Source: Sandaracinaceae bacterium (lineage in GTDB: Bacteria > Myxococcota_A > Polyangia > Polyangiales > Sandaracinaceae). Taken from it: a DNA stretch of 54,269 bases. The stretch is taken from positions 1 to 54,269 of the forward strand of contig JAHBWG010000066.1 of the NCBI GenBank assembly GCA_019637095.1, given 5' to 3'. The notes under the pieces are model-generated. The model searched no databases. It saw only the letters and a list, made by a program, of their open reading frames with translations, and had not been told where the DNA came from. Positions within the stretch are counted from its first letter, which is position 1. Every line of letters starts with the position of its first letter. The translations under genes and the position numbers were made by a program. Of this stretch, positions 18,916 through 28,635 are shown one piece after another.

Positions 18916-21474
18916 ATGTTCGTCGACCGCCCGATCGGGATCGATCTCGGAACCACCAACAGCGAGATCGCGCTCCTCGACCCATCCGAGACCGACCTCA
19001 TCGTCTACGCCGACCGCTTCGGCCGCCGCACGGTGCCGTCCGCGGTGTGCTGGGACCCGAAGAAGGAGGCGTTCGTCGTCGGCCGCGCCGCGCGCAACCG
19101 GCGCGGCCACGACCCGGGGCCCGTCGAGTCGATCAAGCGCAAGATGGGGCGCGACGTCACCGTCCGCGTCGGTCCGCACGAGCTGACGCCCGAGCAGGTG
19201 AGCTCGAAGATCCTCGAAGAGCTCGTGGCGCGCATGGGCGAGCACCTGCGCGAGCGCGCCGGGGACGTCGAGGTGCGCGTGGCGCGCGCGGTGATCACGG
19301 TGCCCGCGTACTTCGACCAGCCGCAGGTGGAGGCGACGCGCCGCGCCGGCGAGCTCGCGGGGCTCGAGGTGCTCGGCGTGCTGCAGGAGCCGACGGCGGC
19401 CGCCATCTACCACACCTGGAAGCGGCAGCTCGGCGACGGGAATTTCCTCGTGTACGACCTCGGCGGAGGGACGTTCGACGTCTCCATCCTGCGCTGCCTC
19501 GGCGGCGAGTATCAGGTGCTCGCGATCGACGGCGACAACTACCTCGGCGGCGACGACTTCGACCGCCGCTACGCCGAGACGCTGCGCGCCGAGCTCGCCT
19601 CGCGCGGCTACGCCCTCGACCTCGACGTCGCCGGCGACCCCGAGGACGCCGCGCGCTTCCTCGCGCTCGTGCACCTCGCGCAAGAAGTGAAAGAGGCGCT
19701 GTCGACCGCGGACGTGGTGCCGCTGCACAAGCAGGGCGTGCTCGACGACAAGGAGGGCGAGTCGATCGATCTCGAGCGCGAGCTCGGCCGCGCGGAGTGG
19801 GAGGCCGCCGTCGAGGACCTCGTCGAGACGACGCTCGCGTGCTGCCGCGGCGCGCTCGCGCGCGCCGAGGAGACGGCCGGGGTCGGCCTCGCGGACATCG
19901 ACCACGTGGTGCTCGTCGGCGGCTCGACGCGCGTGCCGCTGGTCGTGCGGCGCGTCACCGAGGCCCTCGCGGAGCAGACCCGGGCCAAGCGCGCGCCGCT
20001 CCAGGACGAGGTCGACACCTGCGTCGCGCTCGGCGCCGCCGTGCACGCCGCGCAGCTCGGCGGCCTGCGCGTCGGCGACGATCACGCGACGCTGTCGTTC
20101 CGCAGCCCGCTCGTCGGCAAGCGCGACACGCTGCCGCTGCGCGTCGAGGTCGAGCGCGCGCCCGAGGGCGCGGGGCGCTTCGCGGTGCGCGCGGACGGCG
20201 CCGTGATCGCGGAGGCCCCCATCGCGGACGGCGTCTTCAAGCTCGACGTGCCGCTCGGGCCCGAGCCGGGCAACCCCGTCGAGGCGGTCCTGCTCGACGC
20301 GGGCGGCGCGGCGCTCGCGACGCTGCCGTTCGTCCTCTACCGCGGCGACGTCAGGCCGCGCGCGAGCTCGCTCAGCCAGCCGTCGGTCATCGCCAAGGAC
20401 ATCTCCCTCGAGGTCGTGCGGGCCGGGCGGCGCGAGCGCAAGGTCCTGCTCGCGCGCGGCGCCGGGCTGCCGGCCGAGGTGGCGCACACCTTCTACACGG
20501 GCGACCGGAGCGGCGCCGTCGTGCTCCGCCTGCTGCAAGATCGGTTGCCGATCAAGACGCTGATGATCGCGATCGATCCCGGCGTCCCCGTCGGCTCGCC
20601 GGTCGAGCTCACGCTGCGCTGCGACGACGCGATGCGGCTCGAGGCGCGGGCGCTCGTCGCGGGCCAGGAGCTCTGGGCCAACGTCGAGCCGGCGCCGCAC
20701 AAGACGCCCGGCGCGGGAGAGGTCGAGCAGCTCCTCGCGCGCGCGGAGTCCGCGCAGGCCGCGCTCTGGGGCCATGACGCGGCGCACTACCGCCGCGAAG
20801 TGGAGCCGCTCGTGACCGGCATCCGCGAGGTCCTCGGCACGGATCCCGACAAGCTCACCGCGCTGTGCGCCAAGCTCGACCAGCTCCTCGAGAGCTTCGG
20901 CGGCGACGACGGCGCGCTGAGCCCGCCGATGCACCGCTTCGAGGTCGTGCTCGATCAACTCCGCCGGACCGTCTACCGCACGGAAGGGCCGATGCTCGGG
21001 ATGGGCCACGCCGAGTGGGAGGATCGCATCGGCGCGCTGATGCAGCGGGGCCTCGGCGCGTGGGAGGCCGGCGACTCCGGCGAGTGGCGCCGCGTATACA
21101 ACGAGGCGCAGGCGCTCTCCGAGACGGCGAGCGAGCAGGAGTTCAGCCGCAAGAAGCTCGACGACCCGGCCTACGTCAGCCAGCGCCTGCTCTCCGCGAT
21201 GTCGTACGCCAAGCGGCTCGAGCACGAGCTCGCGGACTTCGTCCCCTCGGCGACCGAGGAGGTGCGCGAGCTGCAGCTGCGCGAGCGCGATCGACTGATG
21301 GGGACGCTGCGCGAGAAGATCGACGGGCCGCTCGCGCGCCTCGGCACCGACGAGGAGGCCTCGCTCGAGGCCGCGCGCCGGCAGCTCGACGCGATCGTGA
21401 GCGAGCTCAACCGCATCGACGCCGCGCTCGAGCGCCTCCCGGCCATGGGCCTTCCGACCGAGCGCGGCCGCTGA
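18916..21474 (+). CDS. Hsp70-family chaperone with extended C-terminus
   Basis: 852 aa from the ATG at 18916, preceded by AGGAG at a good distance. The N-terminal ~400 residues are an actin-fold ATPase: GIDLGTTNSEIALLD (phosphate 1), EPTAAAIYHTW, VYDLGGGTFDVSILR (phosphate 2) and VLVGGSTRVPLV (adenosine). A beta-rich substrate-like domain follows (about 400-590). The last ~260 residues are helical and do not look like the DnaK lid; there is no EEVD-like tail. At 852 aa it is over 200 longer than DnaK (about 640), so it is a specialised Hsp70 rather than the housekeeping one. It is the third gene of a cluster with two unknown proteins; no dnaJ or grpE is nearby. Confidence 0.85.
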   Translation: MFVDRPIGIDLGTTNSEIALLDPSETDLIVYADRFGRRTVPSAVCWDPKKEAFVVGRAARNRRGHDPGPVESIKRKMGRDVTVRVGPHELTPEQVSSKILEELVARMGEHLRERAGDVEVRVARAVITVPAYFDQPQVEATRRAGELAGLEVLGVLQEPTAAAIYHTWKRQLGDGNFLVYDLGGGTFDVSILRCLGGEYQVLAIDGDNYLGGDDFDRRYAETLRAELASRGYALDLDVAGDPEDAARFLALVHLAQEVKEALSTADVVPLHKQGVLDDKEGESIDLERELGRAEWEAAVEDLVETTLACCRGALARAEETAGVGLADIDHVVLVGGSTRVPLVVRRVTEALAEQTRAKRAPLQDEVDTCVALGAAVHAAQLGGLRVGDDHATLSFRSPLVGKRDTLPLRVEVERAPEGAGRFAVRADGAVIAEAPIADGVFKLDVPLGPEPGNPVEAVLLDAGGAALATLPFVLYRGDVRPRASSLSQPSVIAKDISLEVVRAGRRERKVLLARGAGLPAEVAHTFYTGDRSGAVVLRLLQDRLPIKTLMIAIDPGVPVGSPVELTLRCDDAMRLEARALVAGQELWANVEPAPHKTPGAGEVEQLLARAESAQAALWGHDAAHYRREVEPLVTGIREVLGTDPDKLTALCAKLDQLLESFGGDDGALSPPMHRFEVVLDQLRRTVYRTEGPMLGMGHAEWEDRIGALMQRGLGAWEAGDSGEWRRVYNEAQALSETASEQEFSRKKLDDPAYVSQRLLSAMSYAKRLEHELADFVPSATEEVRELQLRERDRLMGTLREKIDGPLARLGTDEEASLEAARRQLDAIVSELNRIDAALERLPAMGLPTERGR

Positions 21475-21569
21475 GGGCGTGCTATGGCCGGCGGCGCCGC
21501 GGGGAAGCTGCCGAGCCCCGCTCGCGTAGGAGGCCCTGACCTACGGCCGTCGCCGGGAGGAACCGCACG

Positions 21570-22478
21570 ATGACGTCTCGCACGCTCCGACTCGCCCTCA
21601 TCGCCCTGTCTTGCCTCGTCACGCTCCCCGCGGTAGCGCAGGAGGTCGACCCCGAGACGGGCGACTTCATCCTGCCCCCGCAGCAGCCCGCGCAGCCGGC
21701 GCAGCCCACGCCGTGGTACGCTGGCGGCCCGACGGGGACGACGCCCGCGCAGCCTGCGCAGCCCGCGCAGCCAGCGCAGCCGGCGCGCACCTACGACGAT
21801 GAGCGGCCGGGGCAGTCGAGCAACACCGGCGACGGCTCGTCGCCCAGCAGCGCCCGCTCGGGTCAGAGCGATCACGCACGCGTGGTCGGCGGCGTCGGGC
21901 TCGGCTTCGTCGGCATCCAGCAGGTCCCGATCGGCGACTCGAGCGGCGCGGCCCAGTTCCTGAGCGCCCCGACGATCGGCATCCGCTACTGGCTCAACGA
22001 GACCCTCGCGATCGAGCCGGGCATCGGCCTGGGTTACCAGGGCGGCAACCTCACCGCCGGCTCGACGTCGGTCCCCCAGGACGACGGCTTCGCGATGACG
22101 CTGCACTTCGGCATCCCGCTCGCGCTCTTCCACGAGGGCCACTTCGCGTTCGAGATCATCCCGGAGATCAACTTCGGCTTCGCGACCGGCACGGCCTACG
22201 GCGCCATCTCCGACCAGGACCGCGGCCGCAGCGGGATCCTCTTCTCGGTCGGGGCGCGCGCCGGCGCCGAGCTCCAGTTCGGGTTCATGGGGATCCCGAA
22301 CCTCTCGCTGATGGCCACCGTCGGCCTCGCGTTCCAGTACGTCTCGGCGGGCATCGGCGCGCCCCGCAGCGGCGGGGACGGCGCGAGCGTCAACCAGTGG
22401 TCGCTCGCGACGAGCCTGCAGGGGGAGCCCTGGGACATCTTCATCGGCTCGCTGACCGCGCTGTACTACTTCCAGTGA
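21570..22478 (+). CDS. Outer-membrane beta-barrel protein
   Basis: 302 aa from the ATG at 21570, with GGAGG nearby. Signal peptide of 23 residues (ALIALSCLVTLPAVAQ). Residues ~25-85 are a Pro/Ala/Gln linker with PAQ repeats, then Ser/Gly-rich sequence. From ~100 on, alternating strands with Gly and aromatics (VVGGVGLGFVGIQQ, IGIRYWLNETLAIEPGIGLGY, FAFEIIPEINFGF) end in LTALYYFQ. This looks like an 8-10-stranded OmpW/OmpX-size barrel; no substrate or partner can be named. It is probably transcribed alone, 95 bp after the Hsp70 gene. Confidence 0.75.
   Translation: MTSRTLRLALIALSCLVTLPAVAQEVDPETGDFILPPQQPAQPAQPTPWYAGGPTGTTPAQPAQPAQPAQPARTYDDERPGQSSNTGDGSSPSSARSGQSDHARVVGGVGLGFVGIQQVPIGDSSGAAQFLSAPTIGIRYWLNETLAIEPGIGLGYQGGNLTAGSTSVPQDDGFAMTLHFGIPLALFHEGHFAFEIIPEINFGFATGTAYGAISDQDRGRSGILFSVGARAGAELQFGFMGIPNLSLMATVGLAFQYVSAGIGAPRSGGDGASVNQWSLATSLQGEPWDIFIGSLTALYYFQ
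21744..21785 (+). repeat. 9-bp tandem repeat encoding Pro-Ala-Gln
   Basis: Four full copies plus a part of the 9-bp unit CCNGCGCAG inside the barrel protein gene, encoding PAQPAQPAQPAQPA in the periplasmic linker. The unit keeps the frame, so copy number would change linker length only. Confidence 0.75.
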
Positions 22479-22554
22479 GGGCGCGGCCGGGCGCGCCCGC
22501 GCGGCGTGCCCGGCTGGACAGCGGGCGCCGGGCGCCGCAGATTCCCGGGCCCCG

Positions 22555-25356
22555 ATGAGCATCGAACCCCACCCGTACGCGGCGTTCCTCCCGCGCGTGC
22601 AGAAGCCGTCGCGCTACGTCGGCGGCGAGCACGGCGCGCTCGTGAAGGACTGGGACGCCGCGAGCGCGCGGATGTGCCTCGCGTTCCCCGATCTCTACGA
22701 CATCGGGATGAGCCACCTCGGCTTCAAGATCCTCTACTCGATCCTGAACCGCCACGAGAGGCTCCTCGCCGAGCGCGCGTACACGCCGTGGACCGACATG
22801 GAGGCGGAGCTGCGCGCCGCGAACGAGCCCCTGCGCTCGCTCGAGTCGGCGCGTCCGCTCTCCGCGTTCGACGTCGTCGGCTTCTCCCTCCAGTTCGAGC
22901 TGACGTACACGAACGTCCTGACGATGCTCGATCTCGGCGGGATCCCGCTCCGCGCGGAGGATCGGGCCGAGGACGACGCGCTGGTGATCGCGGGCGGCCC
23001 GACCGCGACGCACGCCGAGCCGCTCGCCCCGTTCATCGACGCGTTCGTCATCGGCGACGGCGAGGAGAAGACGCCCGAGCTGCTGCTCACGTGGAGCGCG
23101 TTGCGCCGCGCCGGCATGCCGCGGCGCGAGCGCCTGGTCGCGCTCGCGAAGCTCGGCGGGATCTACGTCCCCGCGCTCTACCCGACCCGCGTCGAGCCGG
23201 CGACCGGCGCGCTCGTCGTCGAGCCGAGCCCGACCGAGGGCGTCCCCTTCCCCGTCGAGCGCGCGATGCTCGACGATCTGAACGCGCACCCGTTCCCGCA
23301 CGACGGCCCCGTCTCGTCGACCGAGACGATCTTCGATCGCGTGAGCGTCGAGATCGCGCGCGGCTGCACCGAGGGGTGCCGCTTCTGTCAGGCCGGCATG
23401 ATCTACCGCCCGGTCCGCGAGCGCAGCCCCGCCTCGATCCTCGAGAGCATCACCCGCGCGGTGAAGGAGGGCGGCTACGACGAGGCGAGCCTCACGTGCC
23501 TGTCGACGGCGGACTACAGCGCGATCCACCCGCTCGTGAAGGAGGTGATGCGCGCCCTCGAGGCGGATCGCGTCGCGCTCTCGGTGAGCTCGCTCCGCGC
23601 CTACGGGCTCGACGAGGACCTGCTCGACGAGCTCAAGAAGGTGCGGGCCACCGGCCTCACGTTCGCGCCCGAGGCGGGCTCGCAGCGCATGCGCGACGTG
23701 GTGAACAAGAACGTGACCGAGGAGCAGCTCATGCTCACGGCGCGCCGCGTGTTCGAGCGCGGTTGGTCGCGCATGAAGCTCTACTTCATGATCGGCCTGC
23801 CGACCGAGGAGGAGGAGGACGTCCGCGAGATCGTGCGGACCGGCGCGCGGGCGCAGCGCGTCGGGCGCCAGCTCCAGAAGGGCCGCGGGCCCGAGGTCAC
23901 CGTCAGCGTCTCGATCCACGTCCCCAAGCCGCACACCCCGTTCCAGTGGTGCGCGATGGACGAGCGCGAGACCGTCCGCGACAAGCAAGGTTGGTTGCGC
24001 CAGGAGGCCGCCGCCGCGCGCATCAAGCTGCGCACACACGGGAGCGAGAGCTCGTGGCTCGAGGGCGTGCTCGCGCGCGGCGATCGCACGCTCGCCGACG
24101 TCGTCGAGGGCGCGTGGCGCCGCGGCGCCCGGTTCGACTCGTGGGAGGAGAAGCTCGTCGTCGAGGCGTGGGCGGAGGCGTTCCGAGAGGCGGGCGTCGA
24201 GCCCACGCGCTTCCTCGGCACGATCCCGCTCTCGGCGCGCCTCGCCTGGGACCACATCGACGTCGGCCTCGAGGAGGGCTTCCTCGCGCGCGAGTACGTC
24301 AAGGCGCTCAAGGACCGGCTGAGCCCACCGTGCGGCAAGGCCGCGGGGATGTTCGTACACCACACGAACCTCACCGAGGCGCGCGCGGATCGGCGCCGGC
24401 TCGTCTGCTACGACTGCGGCGTCGCGTGCGACCTGACCAAGATGCGCGAGGAGCGCCTCGACTTCCTCGGCGAGCTCCGCGCCGAGGCGCCGCCGGCGCC
24501 GCGCGAGGTGAGCGCGACGCAAGCGCCGACGCCCAAGCGCCGGCAGCCCTCCGTCGCGCGGCCTCAGGGCGCGCCGCTGCGGGTGCGGCTCGGCTTCCGC
24601 AAGATCGGTCGCGCCGCCTACCGCGGGCACCTCGATCTCGTCCGCGTCCTGCCGCGGGTGTTCCGGCGCGCCGGGATGCCCCTCTACTACAGCCAGGGCT
24701 TCCACCCGAAGCCCGAGATGGTCTTCGCGCCCGCGCTCGCCCTCGGCATCGCGTCGCTCGCGGAGTACGTCGACGTCAAGCTCGACGGCGACGTCCCGTT
24801 CGTCGTCGACGGGCTCGTCGCGCGGCTGAACGCGGTGACGGAGCCGGGGATCGAGTTCACGAGCGCGCGCGCGCTCGACGCCCAGGATCGCCGGCTCACC
24901 CGCGCGATCGACGAAGCGGTCTACGTCGCGGGCGTGCCGCGCGCGCTGCTCGCCGCGCGAGGCATCACCGACCTCGCCGCGCTCGTCGAGGCGCGCAAGC
25001 GCGGGCCGCTCGCCGCCTTGCGCGAGACGAAGGAGCCCGGGCTCAAGAAGCGCGTCGACCTCTCGCAGTTCCTCCTCGACGTCACCGCCGGCGAAGGCGC
25101 CGACGCGCTCGCGGAGGCCGGCGTCGCCGGCGACCTGATCGCCGTCCGCGTCCGGCTGCGCATCACGGGGAGCGGCGCGGCGCGGCCGGGCGAGGTGCTC
25201 TCGGCGCTGCTCGGCGCCGACGAGGAGATCCCGGCGCAGTGGGTGCGGGCCGCGCTCTTCGCCCACGTCGGCGGCGAGCGCATCGCGCCGCGCGAGGTCG
25301 AGCGCCTGCGGCGCCTGCCGGTCGCGAGCGAGCGCGTGGAGGCGGCGGCGCCGTGA
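22555..25356 (+). CDS. TIGR03960-type radical SAM protein with C-terminal DUF2344 domain
   Basis: 933 aa from the ATG at 22555. Residues ~20-240 resemble a cobalamin-binding-like N-terminal domain (FPDLYDIGMSHLGFKILYS). The radical SAM core carries the cluster motif C-x3-C-x2-C at Cys271, Cys275, Cys278 (ARGCTEGCRFCQAGMIYRP). From ~678, LRVRLGFRKIGRAAYRGHLD matches the TIGR03936/DUF2344 domain usually fused to this radical SAM type or encoded beside it. In many bacteria the pair sits next to ribonuclease G and ribosomal genes, so an RNA or translation role is suspected but unproven. It overlaps the next gene by 4 bp (GTGA). Confidence 0.88.
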   Translation: MSIEPHPYAAFLPRVQKPSRYVGGEHGALVKDWDAASARMCLAFPDLYDIGMSHLGFKILYSILNRHERLLAERAYTPWTDMEAELRAANEPLRSLESARPLSAFDVVGFSLQFELTYTNVLTMLDLGGIPLRAEDRAEDDALVIAGGPTATHAEPLAPFIDAFVIGDGEEKTPELLLTWSALRRAGMPRRERLVALAKLGGIYVPALYPTRVEPATGALVVEPSPTEGVPFPVERAMLDDLNAHPFPHDGPVSSTETIFDRVSVEIARGCTEGCRFCQAGMIYRPVRERSPASILESITRAVKEGGYDEASLTCLSTADYSAIHPLVKEVMRALEADRVALSVSSLRAYGLDEDLLDELKKVRATGLTFAPEAGSQRMRDVVNKNVTEEQLMLTARRVFERGWSRMKLYFMIGLPTEEEEDVREIVRTGARAQRVGRQLQKGRGPEVTVSVSIHVPKPHTPFQWCAMDERETVRDKQGWLRQEAAAARIKLRTHGSESSWLEGVLARGDRTLADVVEGAWRRGARFDSWEEKLVVEAWAEAFREAGVEPTRFLGTIPLSARLAWDHIDVGLEEGFLAREYVKALKDRLSPPCGKAAGMFVHHTNLTEARADRRRLVCYDCGVACDLTKMREERLDFLGELRAEAPPAPREVSATQAPTPKRRQPSVARPQGAPLRVRLGFRKIGRAAYRGHLDLVRVLPRVFRRAGMPLYYSQGFHPKPEMVFAPALALGIASLAEYVDVKLDGDVPFVVDGLVARLNAVTEPGIEFTSARALDAQDRRLTRAIDEAVYVAGVPRALLAARGITDLAALVEARKRGPLAALRETKEPGLKKRVDLSQFLLDVTAGEGADALAEAGVAGDLIAVRVRLRITGSGAARPGEVLSALLGADEEIPAQWVRAALFAHVGGERIAPREVERLRRLPVASERVEAAAP

Positions 25357-25973
25357 GCCGGTTCGACGTGCTCAAGAGCCTCGTGCGCGGCGCCGCGAAG
25401 GCGAGCGCCGAGCGCGTCGGCAAGCTCCGCTCGGTCGCCGGCCTGCGCGAGGCCTTCGCGCACCTGCGCGCCCGCCAGGCGATGATCACCGAGGCCGGGC
25501 TCGCGCGCGCGATCAGCCACGGGATCGCCGGCGCGAGCGGCGTGTCGGTCTCGCTCCGCGACGGGCGCGCCGTCATCGACGTCGCGTTCGAGCAGGGCGC
25601 ACCGCTCGTCGTCGCGGTGATCCCGGAGGAGACGCGCTTCGCGCCGCGCGGCGCCAAGGAGGTCCTCTTCCGCGTCGAGCCGCCGGAGCTGACCGGGGAC
25701 GCGCGCGCACGCGAGATCGTCGGCGCCGTCGCGGCCGCGATCGCGCGCGCGCTCTGGGGGCCCGTCCTGGGCGAGCGCCGCGAGGGCGAGCACGCGCTCG
25801 TCGATCGCGAAGGCGCGCGCCTGCGCGCCGACCTGCGCTCGGTCCCGAGCGTACGCGCCGCGCTCGAGGGCAGCGCGCTCGCGCCCGCGCTCGACGTCGT
25901 CTCGATCGGCGGCTTCGCGATCGCCGACCGCGCGCTCGCGGTCACCGTCGCGCTCCCCTTCCCCGCCCCGTGA
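25353..25973 (+). CDS. Unknown protein coupled to the radical SAM gene
   Basis: 206 aa from the GTG at 25353, which overlaps the stop of the radical SAM gene. N-terminal basic helix (FDVLKSLVRGAAKASAERVGK), then an alpha/beta region with SVSLRDGRAVIDVAFEQGAPLVVAVIPEE and a helix AREIVGAVAAAIARALWG, ending in ALAVTVALPF. There is no signal peptide and no cysteine. The family is not recognised. Translational coupling suggests a shared function or stoichiometric partner for the radical SAM enzyme. Confidence 0.6.
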   Translation: MSRFDVLKSLVRGAAKASAERVGKLRSVAGLREAFAHLRARQAMITEAGLARAISHGIAGASGVSVSLRDGRAVIDVAFEQGAPLVVAVIPEETRFAPRGAKEVLFRVEPPELTGDARAREIVGAVAAAIARALWGPVLGERREGEHALVDREGARLRADLRSVPSVRAALEGSALAPALDVVSIGGFAIADRALAVTVALPFPAP

Positions 25974-25976
25974 CGA

Positions 25977-26006
25977 TTGCCACCAACGGGTGACTTCCCG
26001 TAGCCT
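25977..26006 (+). promoter_or_regulatory. Candidate promoter of the H-NOX operon
   Basis: TTGCCA (25977-25982) and TAGCCT (26001-26006) are separated by 18 bp, a reasonable sigma-70-like pair. It starts right after the stop of the previous gene and lies 30 bp before the H-NOX ATG, which has its own GGGGAG ribosome binding site. Confidence 0.45.
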
Positions 26007-26012
26007 GTCCGC

Positions 26013-26022
26013 TCTCGCGAGA
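26013..26022 (+). promoter_or_regulatory. 10-bp palindrome TCTCGCGAGA before the H-NOX gene
   Basis: A perfect palindrome between the candidate -10 and the ribosome binding site of the H-NOX operon, at the place expected for a repressor site near the transcription start. Chance occurrence is possible. Confidence 0.35.
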
Positions 26023-26036
26023 AAAGGGGAGATCTC

Positions 26037-26581
26037 ATGAAGGGCATCGTCTTCACCGAGTTCCTCGAGATGGTCGAAGAGCGCTTCTCGCTCGAGGTCG
26101 TCGACGGGATCATCGAGCGCGCCGCGCTCCCCTCCGGCGGCTCCTACACGGCGGTGGGCACCTACCCGGTCGAGGAGATGGGGCGGCTCGTCGGCGAGCT
26201 CAGCGCGGCGACCGGAGCCCCCGTCCCCGCGCTGCTGCACGCGTTCGGCAAGCACCTGATGACGCGCTTCACGCAGGGCTTCCCCCGGTTCTTCGCGGAG
26301 TCGACCGACGCCCTCGGCCTGCTCGAGCGCGTCGAGACGGTGATCCACGTCGAGGTGAAGAAGCTCTACCCCGACGCCGAGCTCCCGAGCTTCGAGTGCA
26401 CGCGAGAGGGCCCCGATCGCATCGTCATGGTCTATCGCTCCCCGCGCCGGCTCTCCGACCTCGCCGCCGGCCTGATCGAGGGCTGCGCCGAGCACTACGG
26501 CGAGACGCTCGACGTGGCGCGCGAAGATCTCTCCGGGGACGGTCAGGCCGTGCGGTTCACCATCACGCGCGGGGGCGGCAC

Positions 26582-26585
<4 letters not shown>
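26037..26585 (+). CDS. H-NOX (haem-nitric oxide/oxygen binding) protein
   Basis: 182 aa, the exact size of stand-alone bacterial H-NOX proteins; GGGGAG lies just before the ATG. Proximal haem ligand His104 ([11 protein letters not shown]) and the haem-propionate motif Y-x-S-x-R (Tyr133, Ser135, Arg137 in VYRSPR) are present with the canonical 29-residue spacing. Counting from that motif, the place of the distal Tyr that gives O2 binding in the Thermoanaerobacter protein is Leu142, which suggests an NO rather than O2 sensor (needs alignment). It is the first gene of an operon with a hybrid histidine kinase, a response regulator and a receiver-kinase fusion, so ligand binding probably controls that kinase. 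Confidence 0.92.
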
Positions 26586-28266
<1,681 letters not shown>

Positions 28267-28270
<4 letters not shown>

Positions 28271-28635
28271 AGATCCTGATCGTCGAGGACAACGAGATGA
28301 ACCTCGACATGCTGACGAGGCGCCTCACGCGCCTGGGCTTCGAGATCGTCTCGGCCACGGACGGTCACCGGGGCATCGAGGCGGCGCACGCGGAGCACCC
28401 CGACCTCATCCTCATGGACATGAGCTTGCCGGACCTCGACGGCTGGGAGACGACGCGACGCCTCAAGGCGGAGCCCACGACGCGCGAGATCAAGATCATC
28501 GCGCTGACCGCGCACGCGATGGCGGAGGATCGCGAGCGCGCGCTCGCGGCGGGCTGCGACGACTACGACACCAAGCCGGTCGACCTCACGCGGCTGCTCG
28601 GGAAGATCCAGGCCTGCCTGGGAGCCATGCCGTGA
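28267..28635 (+). CDS. Single-domain response regulator
   Basis: 122 aa from the GTG at 28267, overlapping the kinase stop by 4 bp, with GGAGG before it. One complete receiver domain: acidic pocket VEDNE, phospho-acceptor Asp51 ([13 protein letters not shown]), conserved Thr (ALTAHA) and Lys (TKPVD). There is no output domain, as in CheY/DivK-type proteins, so it acts by protein contact or as a phosphate shuttle. It ends overlapping the receiver-kinase gene. Probable phosphate source is the hybrid kinase. Confidence 0.92.
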
